From contig NZ_CP109603.1 of the NCBI RefSeq assembly GCF_025905425.1, positions 2,144,001-2,208,000 on the forward strand: a stretch of 64,000 nt of DNA, given 5' to 3'. Position numbers and translations under genes: made by a program. Below the pieces are notes generated by a model, which saw only the letters and a list, made by a program, of their open reading frames with translations, searched no databases and was not told where the DNA came from. The stretch comes from Pseudomonas putida (lineage in GTDB: Bacteria; Pseudomonadota; Gammaproteobacteria; Pseudomonadales; Pseudomonadaceae). This document shows, one piece after another, positions 19,725 to 29,529 of this stretch; the first letter of the stretch is position 1; each line of letters begins with the position of its first letter.

Positions 19725-19851
19725 AAATAAATGAGAGGCGTTATCAATAGTATTTACTTTACATTCCCTTTACATCAGACTCCGCCCCGCCAGCGCCAAA
19801 GTGCGTGCATGCATACAGAAAAAAAACAGCAATCTGTCGAAGGAGCGGGGC

Positions 19852-21912
19852 GTGAATTTGATGAAAAGTACTCTGGCGCTGGCGGTGGGCTCAGCCCTGT
19901 GCCTGGCGAACAATGCCTGGGCGGCGGCGCAAGAGGGGGCCGTCCAGCTGGATGCGATCACGGTGACCGGGGAGAAGATCAACCGCACCTTGGAGCAGAC
20001 CCAGTCGAGTGTCGTGGTGATCACCGACAAGCAGCTGCGGGAAAAAGAAGACCACAGCCTGGTCGATGTGCTTGCCCGTACCCCCGGTGTCTACAACCAG
20101 TCCGGCAATGAAAACTGGGGTATCCGCGGGGTGCCAGTGTCGGGCTTCGACGATCAGGGCCCGGCCACGCTGAACGGGGCGGTGTCAGTGTTCGTCGACG
20201 GTGCCGTGCAGCCGAACCGTTCACTGACCCTCAGCCCCATGCCGCTCTGGGATGTCGAACAGGTCGAAGTGTTCCTTGGCCCGCAGTCCACCACCCAGGG
20301 CCGTAACTCCCTGGCCGGTGCGGTGGTCATCCAGACCCGCAACCCGACCTTCGAGCCGAGCCTTTCGGCGCAGACCAACGTAGGGAACTACGGCGAACAG
20401 GGTGCGGCGGTAGCCGGTGGTGGCGCACTGGTCGATAACAAGATCGCCGGGCGCATCGCCGTGGACTACCAGGAAGGTGACGGCTACATCGACAACAGCA
20501 CCCTGCACGACGATGCCAACCCTACCCGCACGGCCAATGCCCGGGGCAAGTTGCTGATCCTGCCCAGTGACGACCTCGACATCCTGTTGACCTATGCCCA
20601 CGGCGAAAGCCGCAAGGGCGATAACACGGTCATGCGTGAAAACGGCAAGGTCCGTTATTACAAGATGACCTCCAACACCAAGGCCTTCGATAAGCTCGAA
20701 CAGGACACGGTCAGCGCCAAGGTCGACTACCGCCTCGACGACTACTGGTCGCTGACCAGCCTCACGGCCAACACGCGCTCGGACTACGACGCCCGCCTGG
20801 ACTTCGACCAATCGGCGGACGCCAACGAGGTAGTGCTGCGGCAGCAGGACGGCAACCTGTTCAGCCAGGAGCTGCGCCTGAACTACACCGGCGATACGCT
20901 CAAGAGCTTCGTGGGTGCCTACTACGGGCACAACACTAACGATTTCCATGACCGACTGCTGTTCGACGAGCGTTTGTTCGGTACGGCCAAAGGCGATACC
21001 ACCATCAAGAACACCGCGCTGTTCGGCGAGATCAACTGGACGTTCGTGCCGCGCTGGACGCTGATTACCGGATTGCGTTACGACCATGAGACCAACGACA
21101 CGGACATCGACCAGGACGATTTCTCCAGCCCTGGCAAGGTCAGCAAATCGTTCAATACGCTGCTGCCCAAGCTTGGCCTGGACTATGAGCTGGCCGAAGG
21201 GCAGTACCTGGGCTTCATGGTGCAAAAAGGCTATCGCGGCGGTGGCGTGAACATGCGTGCCGGGGGTGGGCATCAGGCCTACGACCCGGAATACACCACC
21301 AACTACGAACTGTCGTACCGTGGCAGCTTCCTCGACGGCTCCCTGCGTACCCGGGCCAACCTGTACTACACCGACTGGAAGGACCAGCAGGTCAGTGTGC
21401 TGGACCCGAATACCGAGTTCCTGCATGTATTCAACGCCGGCAGCAGCGACATCAAGGGCCTGGAAGTGTCTGTCGAGAAAGACTTCGGCGCACAGTTGAC
21501 CCTGAACGCCGCCGCCTCGGTCACCGACGGCACCTACAAAGATTTCGTCACCGGCGATGGCCGCGACATGAGCGGTGAAGACTTCCTCTATTCGCCCAAG
21601 TACAAGCTGTCGCTGGGTGCGACCTACCGATGGAACGAGCGCCTGACCCTCAACACCGACCTTGTGTACCAGAGCACATCGCCTTCGGAATACGAATTCG
21701 ATGACGCAGGCCACGTCACGGGCGAGCGCCGCAGTGACAACTACTGGCTGGCCAATTTCAACACCGAGTACAAGATCACCCGCAATATCGCGGTGTCCGG
21801 CTTCGTGAAGAATGCCTTCGACAAGGAGTACATCACCAACAACCGCAGCGGCGACATTCTCGATGTCGGGGCTCCGCGTACGGTGGGCCTGGCGTTGCGT
21901 TACGACCTCTAG
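19852..21912 (+). CDS. TonB-dependent outer-membrane receptor
   Basis: Outer-membrane gated channel of 686 residues that uses TonB energy to import a ligand. I chose the GTG at 19852 because AAGGAG lies 6 bases before it; an ATG three codons later is also possible. A signal peptide (LALAVGSALCLANNAWAAA) is followed by a plug domain starting near DAITVTGEK (TonB box region) and a 22-strand barrel ending in the family's aromatic-rich C-terminus (VGLALRYDL). It has no TonB-CTD or STN signalling extension, so it is not a transducer. Its position after an aromatic-acid carrier suggests an organic substrate rather than iron, but a siderophore cannot be excluded. Confidence 0.88.
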   Translation: MNLMKSTLALAVGSALCLANNAWAAAQEGAVQLDAITVTGEKINRTLEQTQSSVVVITDKQLREKEDHSLVDVLARTPGVYNQSGNENWGIRGVPVSGFDDQGPATLNGAVSVFVDGAVQPNRSLTLSPMPLWDVEQVEVFLGPQSTTQGRNSLAGAVVIQTRNPTFEPSLSAQTNVGNYGEQGAAVAGGGALVDNKIAGRIAVDYQEGDGYIDNSTLHDDANPTRTANARGKLLILPSDDLDILLTYAHGESRKGDNTVMRENGKVRYYKMTSNTKAFDKLEQDTVSAKVDYRLDDYWSLTSLTANTRSDYDARLDFDQSADANEVVLRQQDGNLFSQELRLNYTGDTLKSFVGAYYGHNTNDFHDRLLFDERLFGTAKGDTTIKNTALFGEINWTFVPRWTLITGLRYDHETNDTDIDQDDFSSPGKVSKSFNTLLPKLGLDYELAEGQYLGFMVQKGYRGGGVNMRAGGGHQAYDPEYTTNYELSYRGSFLDGSLRTRANLYYTDWKDQQVSVLDPNTEFLHVFNAGSSDIKGLEVSVEKDFGAQLTLNAAASVTDGTYKDFVTGDGRDMSGEDFLYSPKYKLSLGATYRWNERLTLNTDLVYQSTSPSEYEFDDAGHVTGERRSDNYWLANFNTEYKITRNIAVSGFVKNAFDKEYITNNRSGDILDVGAPRTVGLALRYDL

Positions 21913-21927
21913 GTCAGGTAGCTGAGT

Positions 21928-21966
21928 GCCTGCAGTGGCCTGCCAGCCCTGCAGGCCTAGTTTTCG
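21928..21966 (+). terminator. Candidate terminator after the TonB receptor gene
   Basis: GCCTGCAG pairs with CTGCAGGC across a 13-base loop, followed by CTAGTTTTC. The T-run is short, so this is a moderate candidate. It overlaps the stop of the convergent LysR gene. Confidence 0.45.
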
Positions 21967-22868
21967 CGGCTGTACATCCTGCATTCCGCCAGCAACGCCA
22001 GCAGGTTCGGTTCCCGTTCCCGGGCCTTCAGAAACACCACGCCGATATGCTGCTGCAGGCGATAGCGCGGCTGCAGGGCAATCAGCTTCACCCGGTTTTC
22101 GTAGACCGCCGCGATCCGCCCTGGCAGCAGGGCAAAGCCCACGCCCGAGCTGACCATGCTCAGCAGGGTGAAGATATCGTTCACCTGCATGGCCACCTTC
22201 GGCTCGAACCCGGCCTGCTGGAATACCCGCGCCCCATCACGGTGGGTGGCAAAGCCTTGGGTCAGGGTGATGAACGTGGAGTCGGCCAGGTCTGCAAGGT
22301 CCACCTCGGCGTGTTCGGCAAAGGGCGAGTCGGTGGGCACGGCGAGGAAGATGTCGTCGGAGAACAGCGGCAATTGCTCGCAGGCGGGGTCACTGACGCT
22401 TTCGTCGAGCGATACCAGAACTGCCTCCAGTTCGTGGTTTTTCAGGCGCTGTAGCAGGTCGACGTTCGAGCCCAGGGTCAGGTCGATGTTGAGCTCGCTG
22501 CGGCGCAATTTGAGGCCCATGACCAGTTTCGGCACGGTCTTCACCGTCAGCGAATAGAGGGCGCCCAGGCGGAAACGTTCGGCATAGAACCCGGCGGCTT
22601 CACGGGTCTGGTGGACCATCTGCTCGGCGTCCTGGATTAGCTGACGGGCTTTTTTCTCCAGTACGTAGGCGCTCTCAAGTGGGATCAGCTGGCGGCCTTC
22701 GTGCTTGAACAAGGGGCAACGCAGGGCGCTTTCTAGCGAGTGGATAGCGCGGTGCACGCTGACGGCGCTGGTGGACAGCTCGGCGGCGGCGCGGCCGAGG
22801 TTGCCAGTGCGCATGAAGGCGAGGAAGGTTTGCAGTTTCTTGAGGGTCAGTTCTTCGTCGATGAGCAT
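21957..22868 (-). CDS. LysR family regulator resembling MdcR
   Basis: Transcription factor of 303 residues with a LysR helix-turn-helix at about residues 8-66 and a substrate-binding domain behind it. The sequence (LTLKKLQTFLAFMRTGNLGRA, VNDIFTLLSMVSSGVGFALLPG in outline) strongly recalls MdcR, the malonate decarboxylase regulator. No mdc gene is in the window, so it is more likely a relative with another job. It is convergent with the TonB receptor gene and preceded by a long palindrome. Confidence 0.85.
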   Translation of the reverse strand: MLIDEELTLKKLQTFLAFMRTGNLGRAAAELSTSAVSVHRAIHSLESALRCPLFKHEGRQLIPLESAYVLEKKARQLIQDAEQMVHQTREAAGFYAERFRLGALYSLTVKTVPKLVMGLKLRRSELNIDLTLGSNVDLLQRLKNHELEAVLVSLDESVSDPACEQLPLFSDDIFLAVPTDSPFAEHAEVDLADLADSTFITLTQGFATHRDGARVFQQAGFEPKVAMQVNDIFTLLSMVSSGVGFALLPGRIAAVYENRVKLIALQPRYRLQQHIGVVFLKAREREPNLLALLAECRMYSREN

Positions 22869-22923
22869 GGGCGGCCTGGTAGGTGGGGCTGCAGTTGGGG
22901 GTTATAGCATCAAGGTGCAGGGG

Positions 22924-22997
22924 TTGAGTTTTTTGGCGCCTGGGAGATCGAGCGCCGCCCGCGCGGCGCTCGATCTCCCAGGCGCCATAGAACTCAA
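22924..22997. repeat. 74-bp near-perfect palindrome
   Basis: A perfect 24-base stem (22935-22958 with 22963-22986) closes on a 4-base loop, flanked by a further TTGAGTT/AACTCAA pair. It shares its stem sequence (GGGAGATCGAGCGCCGC) with the outer arms of the repeat at 8949-9214. It lies between the HAD and LysR genes, both on the minus strand. It has no T-run on that strand, so it may stabilise or insulate transcripts rather than act as a classic terminator. Confidence 0.85.
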
Positions 22998-23024
22998 TTC
23001 ATACACCAGCGCTTCCAGCGCCAA

Positions 23025-23681
23025 TCACCCCATCGATTCAATCAACGCCCACAACCGCAGATCATCAAAGTCATCGATCACCAGCCCAGCCCCCGCAGCC
23101 ATCAGGCGTTCGGCAGTCTGTGTGGTGGCAATCCCAACCGTAAAGATCCCCGCCCCGCTGGCAGCCCTGACCCCAGGCAACGAGTCCTCGAAGGCCAGCG
23201 CCTGCCCGGCCTGGGCCCCAAGCCGCTGCAGCCCGGTGAGGTAGGGCAGAGGGTCCGGCTTGGCCCGTTCTAGCTCCTCGGCCACCAACACATGCTCGAA
23301 GCGCGCCCCCAGCCCCATGGCCTGCAGCATGTGCTCGGCATTGAGCCGGGGTGCGTTGGTCACCACGCACATCCCCAGGCCACAGGCCTGGCCGTGCTCC
23401 AGCAAGCGCAAAAGGCCCGGCATGGGCTCAAGCGACGGCGCCAGCGAGCGGAACAGCGCCTCCTTGCGATCAGCCAAGGTCAGGCATTGCTGCGGGCTGG
23501 CATCGGCAAACAGCTCGGCGAACAGTTCGCCATTGGCCCGGCCACTGACCTGCGCGTCGAACTGGGCCTGGGTCAGTTCACGGCCATCATGCTCATGCAG
23601 CAACTGGCGGAAAGCCTGCAGGTGCAGGGTATCGGTATCGGTGAGGGTTCCGTCGAGGTCGAACAGCAGGGCAGTCAGCAT
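23025..23681 (-). CDS. HAD superfamily phosphatase (phosphoglycolate phosphatase/beta-PGM type)
   Basis: Hydrolase of 218 residues. The nucleophile motif DLDGTLTDTD is at the N-terminus, the lysine motif lies in ERAKPDPLPY, and the acidic motif is GLAFEDSLPGVRAA-like (AFEDSLPG). The cap is of the alpha-helical subclass I type. I start it at MLTALLFDLDG; the longer frame upstream looks non-coding. It is divergent from lexA2. The substrate, probably a sugar or organic phosphate, cannot be assigned. Confidence 0.85.
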   Translation of the reverse strand: MLTALLFDLDGTLTDTDTLHLQAFRQLLHEHDGRELTQAQFDAQVSGRANGELFAELFADASPQQCLTLADRKEALFRSLAPSLEPMPGLLRLLEHGQACGLGMCVVTNAPRLNAEHMLQAMGLGARFEHVLVAEELERAKPDPLPYLTGLQRLGAQAGQALAFEDSLPGVRAASGAGIFTVGIATTQTAERLMAAGAGLVIDDFDDLRLWALIESMG

Positions 23682-23767
23682 CAGGTATCCAGGTATGAAA
23701 AACACAAGCCCGACGATCATAACCAAAGCTGACGACGAAGGGGGCTGGTCAGTGCGTCGCGAAAAGA

Positions 23768-23779
23768 GTACAAATGTGC
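23768..23779. promoter_or_regulatory. LexA2-type operator
   Basis: GTAC-AAAT-GTGC exactly matches the GTAC-N4-GTGC operator described for P. putida LexA2, which differs from the usual CTG-N10-CAG SOS box. It overlaps the possible ATG at 23774 and lies 3 bases before the one at 23783, so bound repressor would block expression of its own cassette. Confidence 0.8.
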
Positions 23780-24391
23780 TCCATGGACAATCTGACCCCC
23801 AAACGCCGCGCCATTCTCGAATTCATTCGTGAGCGCATCGCCGACCACGGCCAGCCCCCGAGCCTCGCCGATATCGCCACGCGCTTCGGCTTTGCCTCGC
23901 GCAGCGTCGCGCGCAAACACATCACCGTCCTGTGCCAGGCCGGTTATATCGACGTTACGCCCAACCAGGCGCGGGGCATTCGCCTGGCCCAACCGTTGCG
24001 CCGCCCGGAAATCCTCGAAGTGCCGGTGCTGGGCCAGGTCGCCGCGGGTGCCCCGATCGGCCCGGACCTTGGCATCCACGAGCAGTTGCTGCTCGACCCC
24101 AGCCTGTTCCGGCGCACGCCTGATTACCTGCTGAAGGTACGCGGCGACTCGATGGTCGACGACGGCATCTTCGACGGCGACCTGGTCGGCATTCGTCAAC
24201 AGGGCGAGGCCCGTGACGGGCAAGTCGTGGTCGCCCGCCTGGACGGCGAAGTGACCATCAAGCGCTTGCAGCGCCAACCTGGCGGTTACCGGCTGTTGCC
24301 GCGCAACCCGGCCTATGCGCCGATCGATGTGGGCCCTGAGCAGGAGTTCTTCATTGAAGGCGTGTTCTGCGGCCTGCTGAGGCGCGACTGA
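23774..24391 (+). CDS. lexA2: LexA2 SOS repressor
   Basis: Self-cleaving repressor of 205 residues (202 if the ATG at 23783 is used). An N-terminal winged helix (residues 5-68) precedes an S24 peptidase domain. The cleavage site A91-G92 (QVAAGAPI), Ser126 (GDSM) and Lys163 (TIKRL) are all present. GAAAAGAG lies 5 bases before the first ATG. The TGATG overlap with imuA and the upstream operator indicate autoregulation of the whole mutagenesis cassette after DNA damage. Confidence 0.93.
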   Translation: MCSMDNLTPKRRAILEFIRERIADHGQPPSLADIATRFGFASRSVARKHITVLCQAGYIDVTPNQARGIRLAQPLRRPEILEVPVLGQVAAGAPIGPDLGIHEQLLLDPSLFRRTPDYLLKVRGDSMVDDGIFDGDLVGIRQQGEARDGQVVVARLDGEVTIKRLQRQPGGYRLLPRNPAYAPIDVGPEQEFFIEGVFCGLLRRD

Positions 24392-25005
24392 TGGGCGCGG
24401 TGGTCGATCTCGACAGGCTGCTCGACCAGCGCCAGGTCTGGCGCGGGCGGCAGGTTCAGGCCCGGCCTCAGGGGTTGCAGCCGACCGGCCATGCCGCGCT
24501 CGACCAACGCCTGCCCGAGGGGGGATGGCCGGCCGCAGCGCTCAGCGAACTGCTGCTGGCCAGCCCCGGTTGCGGTGAGCTGCAGCTGCTGTGGCCTTCG
24601 CTGGCCCGCCTTACAGCCGAAGGCGGGCGGGTGGTGCTGGTCGCGCCGCCGTTCATTCCCTTCGCCCCGGCCTGGCAAGCAGCGGGGGTGGATTTACGTT
24701 GGCTGGTCCAAATTGCCTCCGAGCCGGTCGATGCACTTTGGGCGGCTGAGCAGTGCCTGCGTTCCGGTAGTTGTGCAGCCGTGCTGTGCTGGCCAGAACG
24801 CGCCGACGATCGGGCACTGCGGCGTCTGCAAGTGGCCGCTGAAACCGGCCAGGCGCTGGCTTTCGCCTGCCGCCCACAGCAGGCGGCACACAACCCGTCA
24901 CCGGCTGCCCTGCGCATTGCCATCGATACCCGACCGGCACAGTGGCGTGTGCTCAAGAGCCGGGGTGGCATGCCGCCCGCGCAACCCATCGCGCTACCTG
25001 GTTGA
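24391..25005 (+). CDS. imuA: ImuA translesion mutagenesis accessory protein
   Basis: RecA/SulA-like protein of 204 residues that works with ImuB and DnaE2 in damage-induced mutagenesis. The expected P-loop region reads LASPGCGELQLL, a degenerate Walker A motif typical of this family. It starts on the last base of lexA2 and is followed 12 bases later by imuB. Identity rests on moderate sequence signals plus the invariant gene order. Confidence 0.9.
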   Translation: MGAVVDLDRLLDQRQVWRGRQVQARPQGLQPTGHAALDQRLPEGGWPAAALSELLLASPGCGELQLLWPSLARLTAEGGRVVLVAPPFIPFAPAWQAAGVDLRWLVQIASEPVDALWAAEQCLRSGSCAAVLCWPERADDRALRRLQVAAETGQALAFACRPQQAAHNPSPAALRIAIDTRPAQWRVLKSRGGMPPAQPIALPG

Positions 25006-25017
25006 GGGTGATGCATC

Positions 25018-26436
25018 ATGCTCTGGGCTTGCATTCTGCTGCCACAGCTGGCGCTGGACACCGTCCTGCGCGAGCGTGACAACCCTGATACGCCACTGGT
25101 GCTGATTGGCGGCCCAACGCAGCGCCGTGTCGTGCAGGCGGTCAACCCCGCTGCCGCTGCACTTGGCCTGCGTGCCGGGCAAACCCTGACCACGGCGCGC
25201 GCCTTGGCCGATGGTTTCACGTGCACAGAGGCCGATGCCAACCGCATCGAACAGTTGCAACAGCTACTGGCGGCCTGGGCCTACCGCTTCAGCGCGCAGG
25301 TGAGCCTGCATTACCCAAGGGCGCTGCTGCTGGAAGTAGGCTCCAGCCTGCAATTGTTTGGCCCCTGGCCGCTGTTCGAGGCACGCTTGCGTCAGGAACT
25401 CAGCGAGCTGGGCTTGCGTCAGCGCATCGTGCTGGCCAGTAACCCAGTGGCGGCACGCATGCTCGCCAACGGCCACGATGGCTTGGCAGTGACCTGTGCC
25501 GAACAGACGCGCGCGGTGCTGGCGCGCATGCCCATCGACCGTGTCGGGCTGCCTCAGGAGGCCGCCGAGGCCTTTGCCCGGATGGGGTTGCGCCAGCTTG
25601 GCCAGGTCATGGCGTTGCCTCGTGATGCCCTGGCCAAACGCTTTTCTGCCCAGGTCCAGCTGCACCTGGACCAATTGCTCGGCCTGCGCAGCCTGGGGCT
25701 GGATTTCTATCAGCCACCGGACTGCTTCGAAGCACGCCTGGAGTTGAACTTCGACGTTGAGTCGCACCAGGCCCTGCTGTTTCCGCTGCGCAGAATGCTC
25801 AACGACCTGGGCGCGTTCCTGGCCGGGCGCGATTGTGGCGTGCAACGTTTTTGTCTGCACCTGGAGCATGCCGAGGGGGCGGACACGCTGCTCAAGGTTG
25901 GCCTGCTGGCGGCAGAGCGTGACCCAGCCATGCTCTTCGAGTTGGCAAAAGGGCGCCTGGAACCGCTGCAAATTCGCGCCCCCGTGCGCAATCTGCGGTT
26001 GGTCGCCGATGACCTGCCACCCTTCGTGCCCCAGCACCAGGCGCTGTTCGACCCCCGTGCTCAGCAAGCGCAGCCCTGGGAACAGTTGCGTGAACGGTTG
26101 CGCGCGCGGTTGGGCGATGAAGCAGTAAAGGGGTTGAGCGCCGAGGCCGACCATCGCCCCGAGTGCGCCTGGCAAACGGCGGAGCAGGGCGCACAAGGCA
26201 GCCTGCCGGTGATGCCGGGTAGCCGTCCCGGCTGGCTGCTGCCGGCCCCCCTGGCGCTGGAGGAGGCTGGCCACCGCTTGTTGGGGCAGGCCGAGCGCAT
26301 CGAGTCCGGGTGGTGGGACGGTGGCGACGTGCGCCGCGACTATTACCGCATCGAAACCCGCGAGGGCCTGCGCGGCTGGGCCTATCGCGACCTCAGCCAG
26401 CCAGGCCCCCTGTGGCTGCAAGGCTGGTTCGCATGA
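25018..26436 (+). CDS. imuB: ImuB, catalytically inactive Y-family polymerase
   Basis: Y-family polymerase-like hub of 472 residues that links the DnaE2 polymerase to the sliding clamp. The usual catalytic SxDE motif of Pol IV/V is replaced ([13 protein letters not shown]), which fits the non-catalytic role known for ImuB. The little-finger-like domain and a C-terminal extension of about 130 residues follow. It overlaps dnaE2 by 4 bases. Confidence 0.92.
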   Translation: MLWACILLPQLALDTVLRERDNPDTPLVLIGGPTQRRVVQAVNPAAAALGLRAGQTLTTARALADGFTCTEADANRIEQLQQLLAAWAYRFSAQVSLHYPRALLLEVGSSLQLFGPWPLFEARLRQELSELGLRQRIVLASNPVAARMLANGHDGLAVTCAEQTRAVLARMPIDRVGLPQEAAEAFARMGLRQLGQVMALPRDALAKRFSAQVQLHLDQLLGLRSLGLDFYQPPDCFEARLELNFDVESHQALLFPLRRMLNDLGAFLAGRDCGVQRFCLHLEHAEGADTLLKVGLLAAERDPAMLFELAKGRLEPLQIRAPVRNLRLVADDLPPFVPQHQALFDPRAQQAQPWEQLRERLRARLGDEAVKGLSAEADHRPECAWQTAEQGAQGSLPVMPGSRPGWLLPAPLALEEAGHRLLGQAERIESGWWDGGDVRRDYYRIETREGLRGWAYRDLSQPGPLWLQGWFA

Positions 26437-29400
26437 TTACGCCCGGGTATGCCGAGTTGCATTGCCTGTCGAACTTCAGCTTCCAGCGCGGTGCATCGAG
26501 TGCCGATGAGCTGTTCCGGCGTGCCCGCGAGCAGGGTTATCAAGCCTTGGCGATCACCGATGAATGCACCTTGGCCGGTATCGTCCGCGCCTGGCAGGCC
26601 GCCAAGGCGCATCAACTGCAACTGATCGTCGGCAGCGAAATACGCTTGCAGGATGGCCCCAAGCTCGTGCTGCTGGTGGAAAACCTCACGGGCTACCAGA
26701 GCCTGTGCGCACTGATTACCCGCGCCCGTCGGCGGGCGGAAAAGGGCGAGTACCACGTGTTCGCCGATGACCTGCATCAGCATCATCAAGGGTTGCTGGC
26801 GCTGTGGGTCGCCGAGGACACCGACGACCCTGCGCCAGGCCGGTGGCTGCACTCCGTGTTCGCCGAGCGGTTGTGGCTGGCGGTGCACCTGCACCGTGGC
26901 AGTGACGACGACGTACGCCTTGGCAAGCTTCGCGAGCTGGCGGGCAAGGTGGGTATTCGCGCCGTGGCCTGCGGCGACGTGCACATGCATGTACGCGGTC
27001 GTCGCGCCCTGCAGGATTGCATGACCGCGATCCGCCAGCATTGTCAGGTGGCTCAGGCCGGGCGCTACCTGTTCGCCAATGGCGAGCGTCACCTGCGTAC
27101 CCAGGAGCAGTTGCAGGCGCTCTACCCGGACGACCTGCTGGCCGAGACGTTGATCATCGCCCAGCGCTGCCGTTTCGATTTGAGCGAACTGAAATACCAG
27201 TACCCGCGCGAACTGGTGCCTGAAAACCACACGCCCGCGAGCTGGCTGCGTGAGCTGTGCGAGCGCGGCTTGCCGATGCGTTGGCCGGGGGGGCCGAGCG
27301 ACAAGGTGCGCGAGGTGCTGGCAAGGGAGCTGGCGCTGATCGAGGAGCTGGCCTACGAAAGCTACTTCCTGACCGTACACGATATTGTCGCTTATGCTCG
27401 CAGCCAGCAGATTCTCTGCCAGGGGCGGGGCTCGGCAGCCAACTCGGTGGTGTGCTTCGTGCTGGGGATCACCGAACTTGACCCCATGGAGCATCGCTTG
27501 CTGTTCGAGCGTTTCCTGTCACGCGAGCGCAACGAGCCGCCCGACATCGATGTGGATTTCGAGCACGACCGCCGCGAGGAGGTCATTCAGTATGTGTTTC
27601 GTCGTTACGGTCGGCATCGGGCCGCACTCACTGCCGTGGTCAACACCTACCATGCTGCCGGTGCGGTGCGTGATGTGGCGCGGGTACTGGGGCTGCCGGC
27701 CGATCAGGTGGATGCACTGGCCAAGTGCTGTGGCCGCTGGAGTGACCGCATCCCCGATGCGCAACGCCTGGCCGAGGCCGGTTTCGAGGCCAGCAGCCCG
27801 TCATTGCGGCGGGTGCTGATTCTGGCCGGTGAGCTGATCGGCTTTCCCCGGCACCTGTCGCAACACCCCGGCGGCTTCGTCATTTCGCAGCAACCGCTGG
27901 ATCAACTGGTGCCGGTGGAAAACGCCGCGATGCAAGACCGCACCGTGATCCAGTGGGACAAGGACGACCTGGACATGGTCGGGCTGCTCAAGGTCGATGT
28001 GCTGGCCCTGGGCATGCTCAGCGCCTTGCGCCGCTGCTTCGACCTGCTGCAGCGCCACCGAGGCAGGCACCTGACGTTGGCGAGCATTCCGGCCGAGGAC
28101 CCGGCCACCTACGCGATGATCAGCCGTGCCGAGACCATGGGTGTGTTCCAGATCGAATCACGGGCGCAGATGGCCATGTTGCCTCGGCTCAAGCCCAACA
28201 CGTTCTACGACCTGGTCATCGAGGTGGCCATCGTACGCCCCGGGCCGATCCAGGGCGACATGGTGCACCCGTATTTGCGCCGGCGTCTGAAGCAGGAACC
28301 GGTCACGTACCCTTCGCCTAAATTGCAGGACGTATTCGAGCGTACCCTGGGTGTGCCGCTGTTTCAGGAGCAGGTGATGGAACTGGCCATGGTGGCTGCA
28401 GACTACAGCCCAGGCGAGGCCGACCAGCTACGCCGCAGCATGGCCGCCTGGAAACGCCATGGTGGGTTGGAGCCGCACCGTGAACGGCTGATACAGGGCA
28501 TGCTGCGCAATGGTTACGAATTGGCGTTCGCCGAGCGCATCTTCGAACAGATCAAGGGCTTTGGCAGCTATGGCTTCCCGGAATCCCATGCGGCCAGTTT
28601 CGCCTTGCTGTGCTATGCGAGCAGTTGGCTCAAATGCCATGAGCCGGCCATTTTTACCTGCGCGTTGGTCAACAGTTGGCCCATGGGCTTCTACAGCCCG
28701 GACCAACTGCTGCAAGAGGCCAGGCGCCAGGGTGTCGAGGTACGGCCGGTGGACGTGTTTCACAGTGAATGGGATTGCACACTTGAGCCGGTAGCTGAAC
28801 GTGACCTGGCCATACGCCTGGGGTTGCGGCAGATCCGTGGCTTTGCCGAAGTCGATGCCCGGCGCCTGGAGCAGGCGAGGGCGCAACGGCCGTGGCGCGA
28901 TGTCGAGGATTTGTGCCTGCGAGCAGGGCTCGACCACCGCGCCCGAGCACGTCTGGCCGATGCCGGGGCACTGAAGGCCCTGGCGCGTGACCGCCACCAG
29001 GCGCGCTGGCAGGTGGCGGCCGTACAACCGCAACTGCCCTTGTTCGCGGAAGTAGAAGCGTTACCGGAGGCGGCGGTGGATCTACCCGCGCCGACCGTGG
29101 GTGAAGACCTTGTCACCGATTATCAGACCTTGGGGACCACGCTTGGGCCACACCCGTTGACACTGCTACGCCCACGCTTGCGCGCGTTGGGCTGTCGCAG
29201 TTCGCACGAGCTCTCGGCTGTCGAGCATGGCGACAGCATTGCCGTGGCGGGGCTGGTAGTGGGCAGGCAACGCCCGCAGACCGCCAGTGGAGTCACGTTC
29301 GTGACCTTGGAGGATGAGTACGGCATGGTCAATGTGGTGGTGTGGCGTGACTTGGCCGAACGGCAGCGGCGGGCGTTGGTGGGGGCGCAATTGCTCAAGG

Positions 29401-29513
29401 TGAGTGGGCGGCTGGAGCAGGAGAATGGCGTGCGCCACCTGATTGCGCGGCGGTTGGAAGATGTCAGCCCCTTGCTACAGGGGCTGGATGTGCGGAGCCG
29501 GGATTTTCACTAA
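26433..29513 (+). CDS. dnaE2: Error-prone DNA polymerase DnaE2 (ImuC)
   Basis: C-family polymerase of 1026 residues that extends across DNA lesions. It starts with a PHP domain ([16 protein letters not shown]). The catalytic acidic residues lie in PDIDVDFEH near residue 370, after QGRGSAANS. Helix-hairpin-helix and OB-fold ([18 protein letters not shown]) regions occupy the C-terminus. The ATG at 26433 overlaps the imuB stop; the frame open further upstream is the imuB gene read out of frame. It ends the lexA2 cassette, with only 16 bases to the convergent aldo-keto reductase gene. Confidence 0.94.
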   Translation: MITPGYAELHCLSNFSFQRGASSADELFRRAREQGYQALAITDECTLAGIVRAWQAAKAHQLQLIVGSEIRLQDGPKLVLLVENLTGYQSLCALITRARRRAEKGEYHVFADDLHQHHQGLLALWVAEDTDDPAPGRWLHSVFAERLWLAVHLHRGSDDDVRLGKLRELAGKVGIRAVACGDVHMHVRGRRALQDCMTAIRQHCQVAQAGRYLFANGERHLRTQEQLQALYPDDLLAETLIIAQRCRFDLSELKYQYPRELVPENHTPASWLRELCERGLPMRWPGGPSDKVREVLARELALIEELAYESYFLTVHDIVAYARSQQILCQGRGSAANSVVCFVLGITELDPMEHRLLFERFLSRERNEPPDIDVDFEHDRREEVIQYVFRRYGRHRAALTAVVNTYHAAGAVRDVARVLGLPADQVDALAKCCGRWSDRIPDAQRLAEAGFEASSPSLRRVLILAGELIGFPRHLSQHPGGFVISQQPLDQLVPVENAAMQDRTVIQWDKDDLDMVGLLKVDVLALGMLSALRRCFDLLQRHRGRHLTLASIPAEDPATYAMISRAETMGVFQIESRAQMAMLPRLKPNTFYDLVIEVAIVRPGPIQGDMVHPYLRRRLKQEPVTYPSPKLQDVFERTLGVPLFQEQVMELAMVAADYSPGEADQLRRSMAAWKRHGGLEPHRERLIQGMLRNGYELAFAERIFEQIKGFGSYGFPESHAASFALLCYASSWLKCHEPAIFTCALVNSWPMGFYSPDQLLQEARRQGVEVRPVDVFHSEWDCTLEPVAERDLAIRLGLRQIRGFAEVDARRLEQARAQRPWRDVEDLCLRAGLDHRARARLADAGALKALARDRHQARWQVAAVQPQLPLFAEVEALPEAAVDLPAPTVGEDLVTDYQTLGTTLGPHPLTLLRPRLRALGCRSSHELSAVEHGDSIAVAGLVVGRQRPQTASGVTFVTLEDEYGMVNVVVWRDLAERQRRALVGAQLLKVSGRLEQENGVRHLIARRLEDVSPLLQGLDVRSRDFH

Positions 29514-29529
29514 CCCCACCGGGGCAGAT

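Noticed and set aside
20221..21984. 587-residue open frame on the minus strand
   Set aside because: Shadow of the TonB receptor gene; rich in Val, Gly and Ala with no motif.
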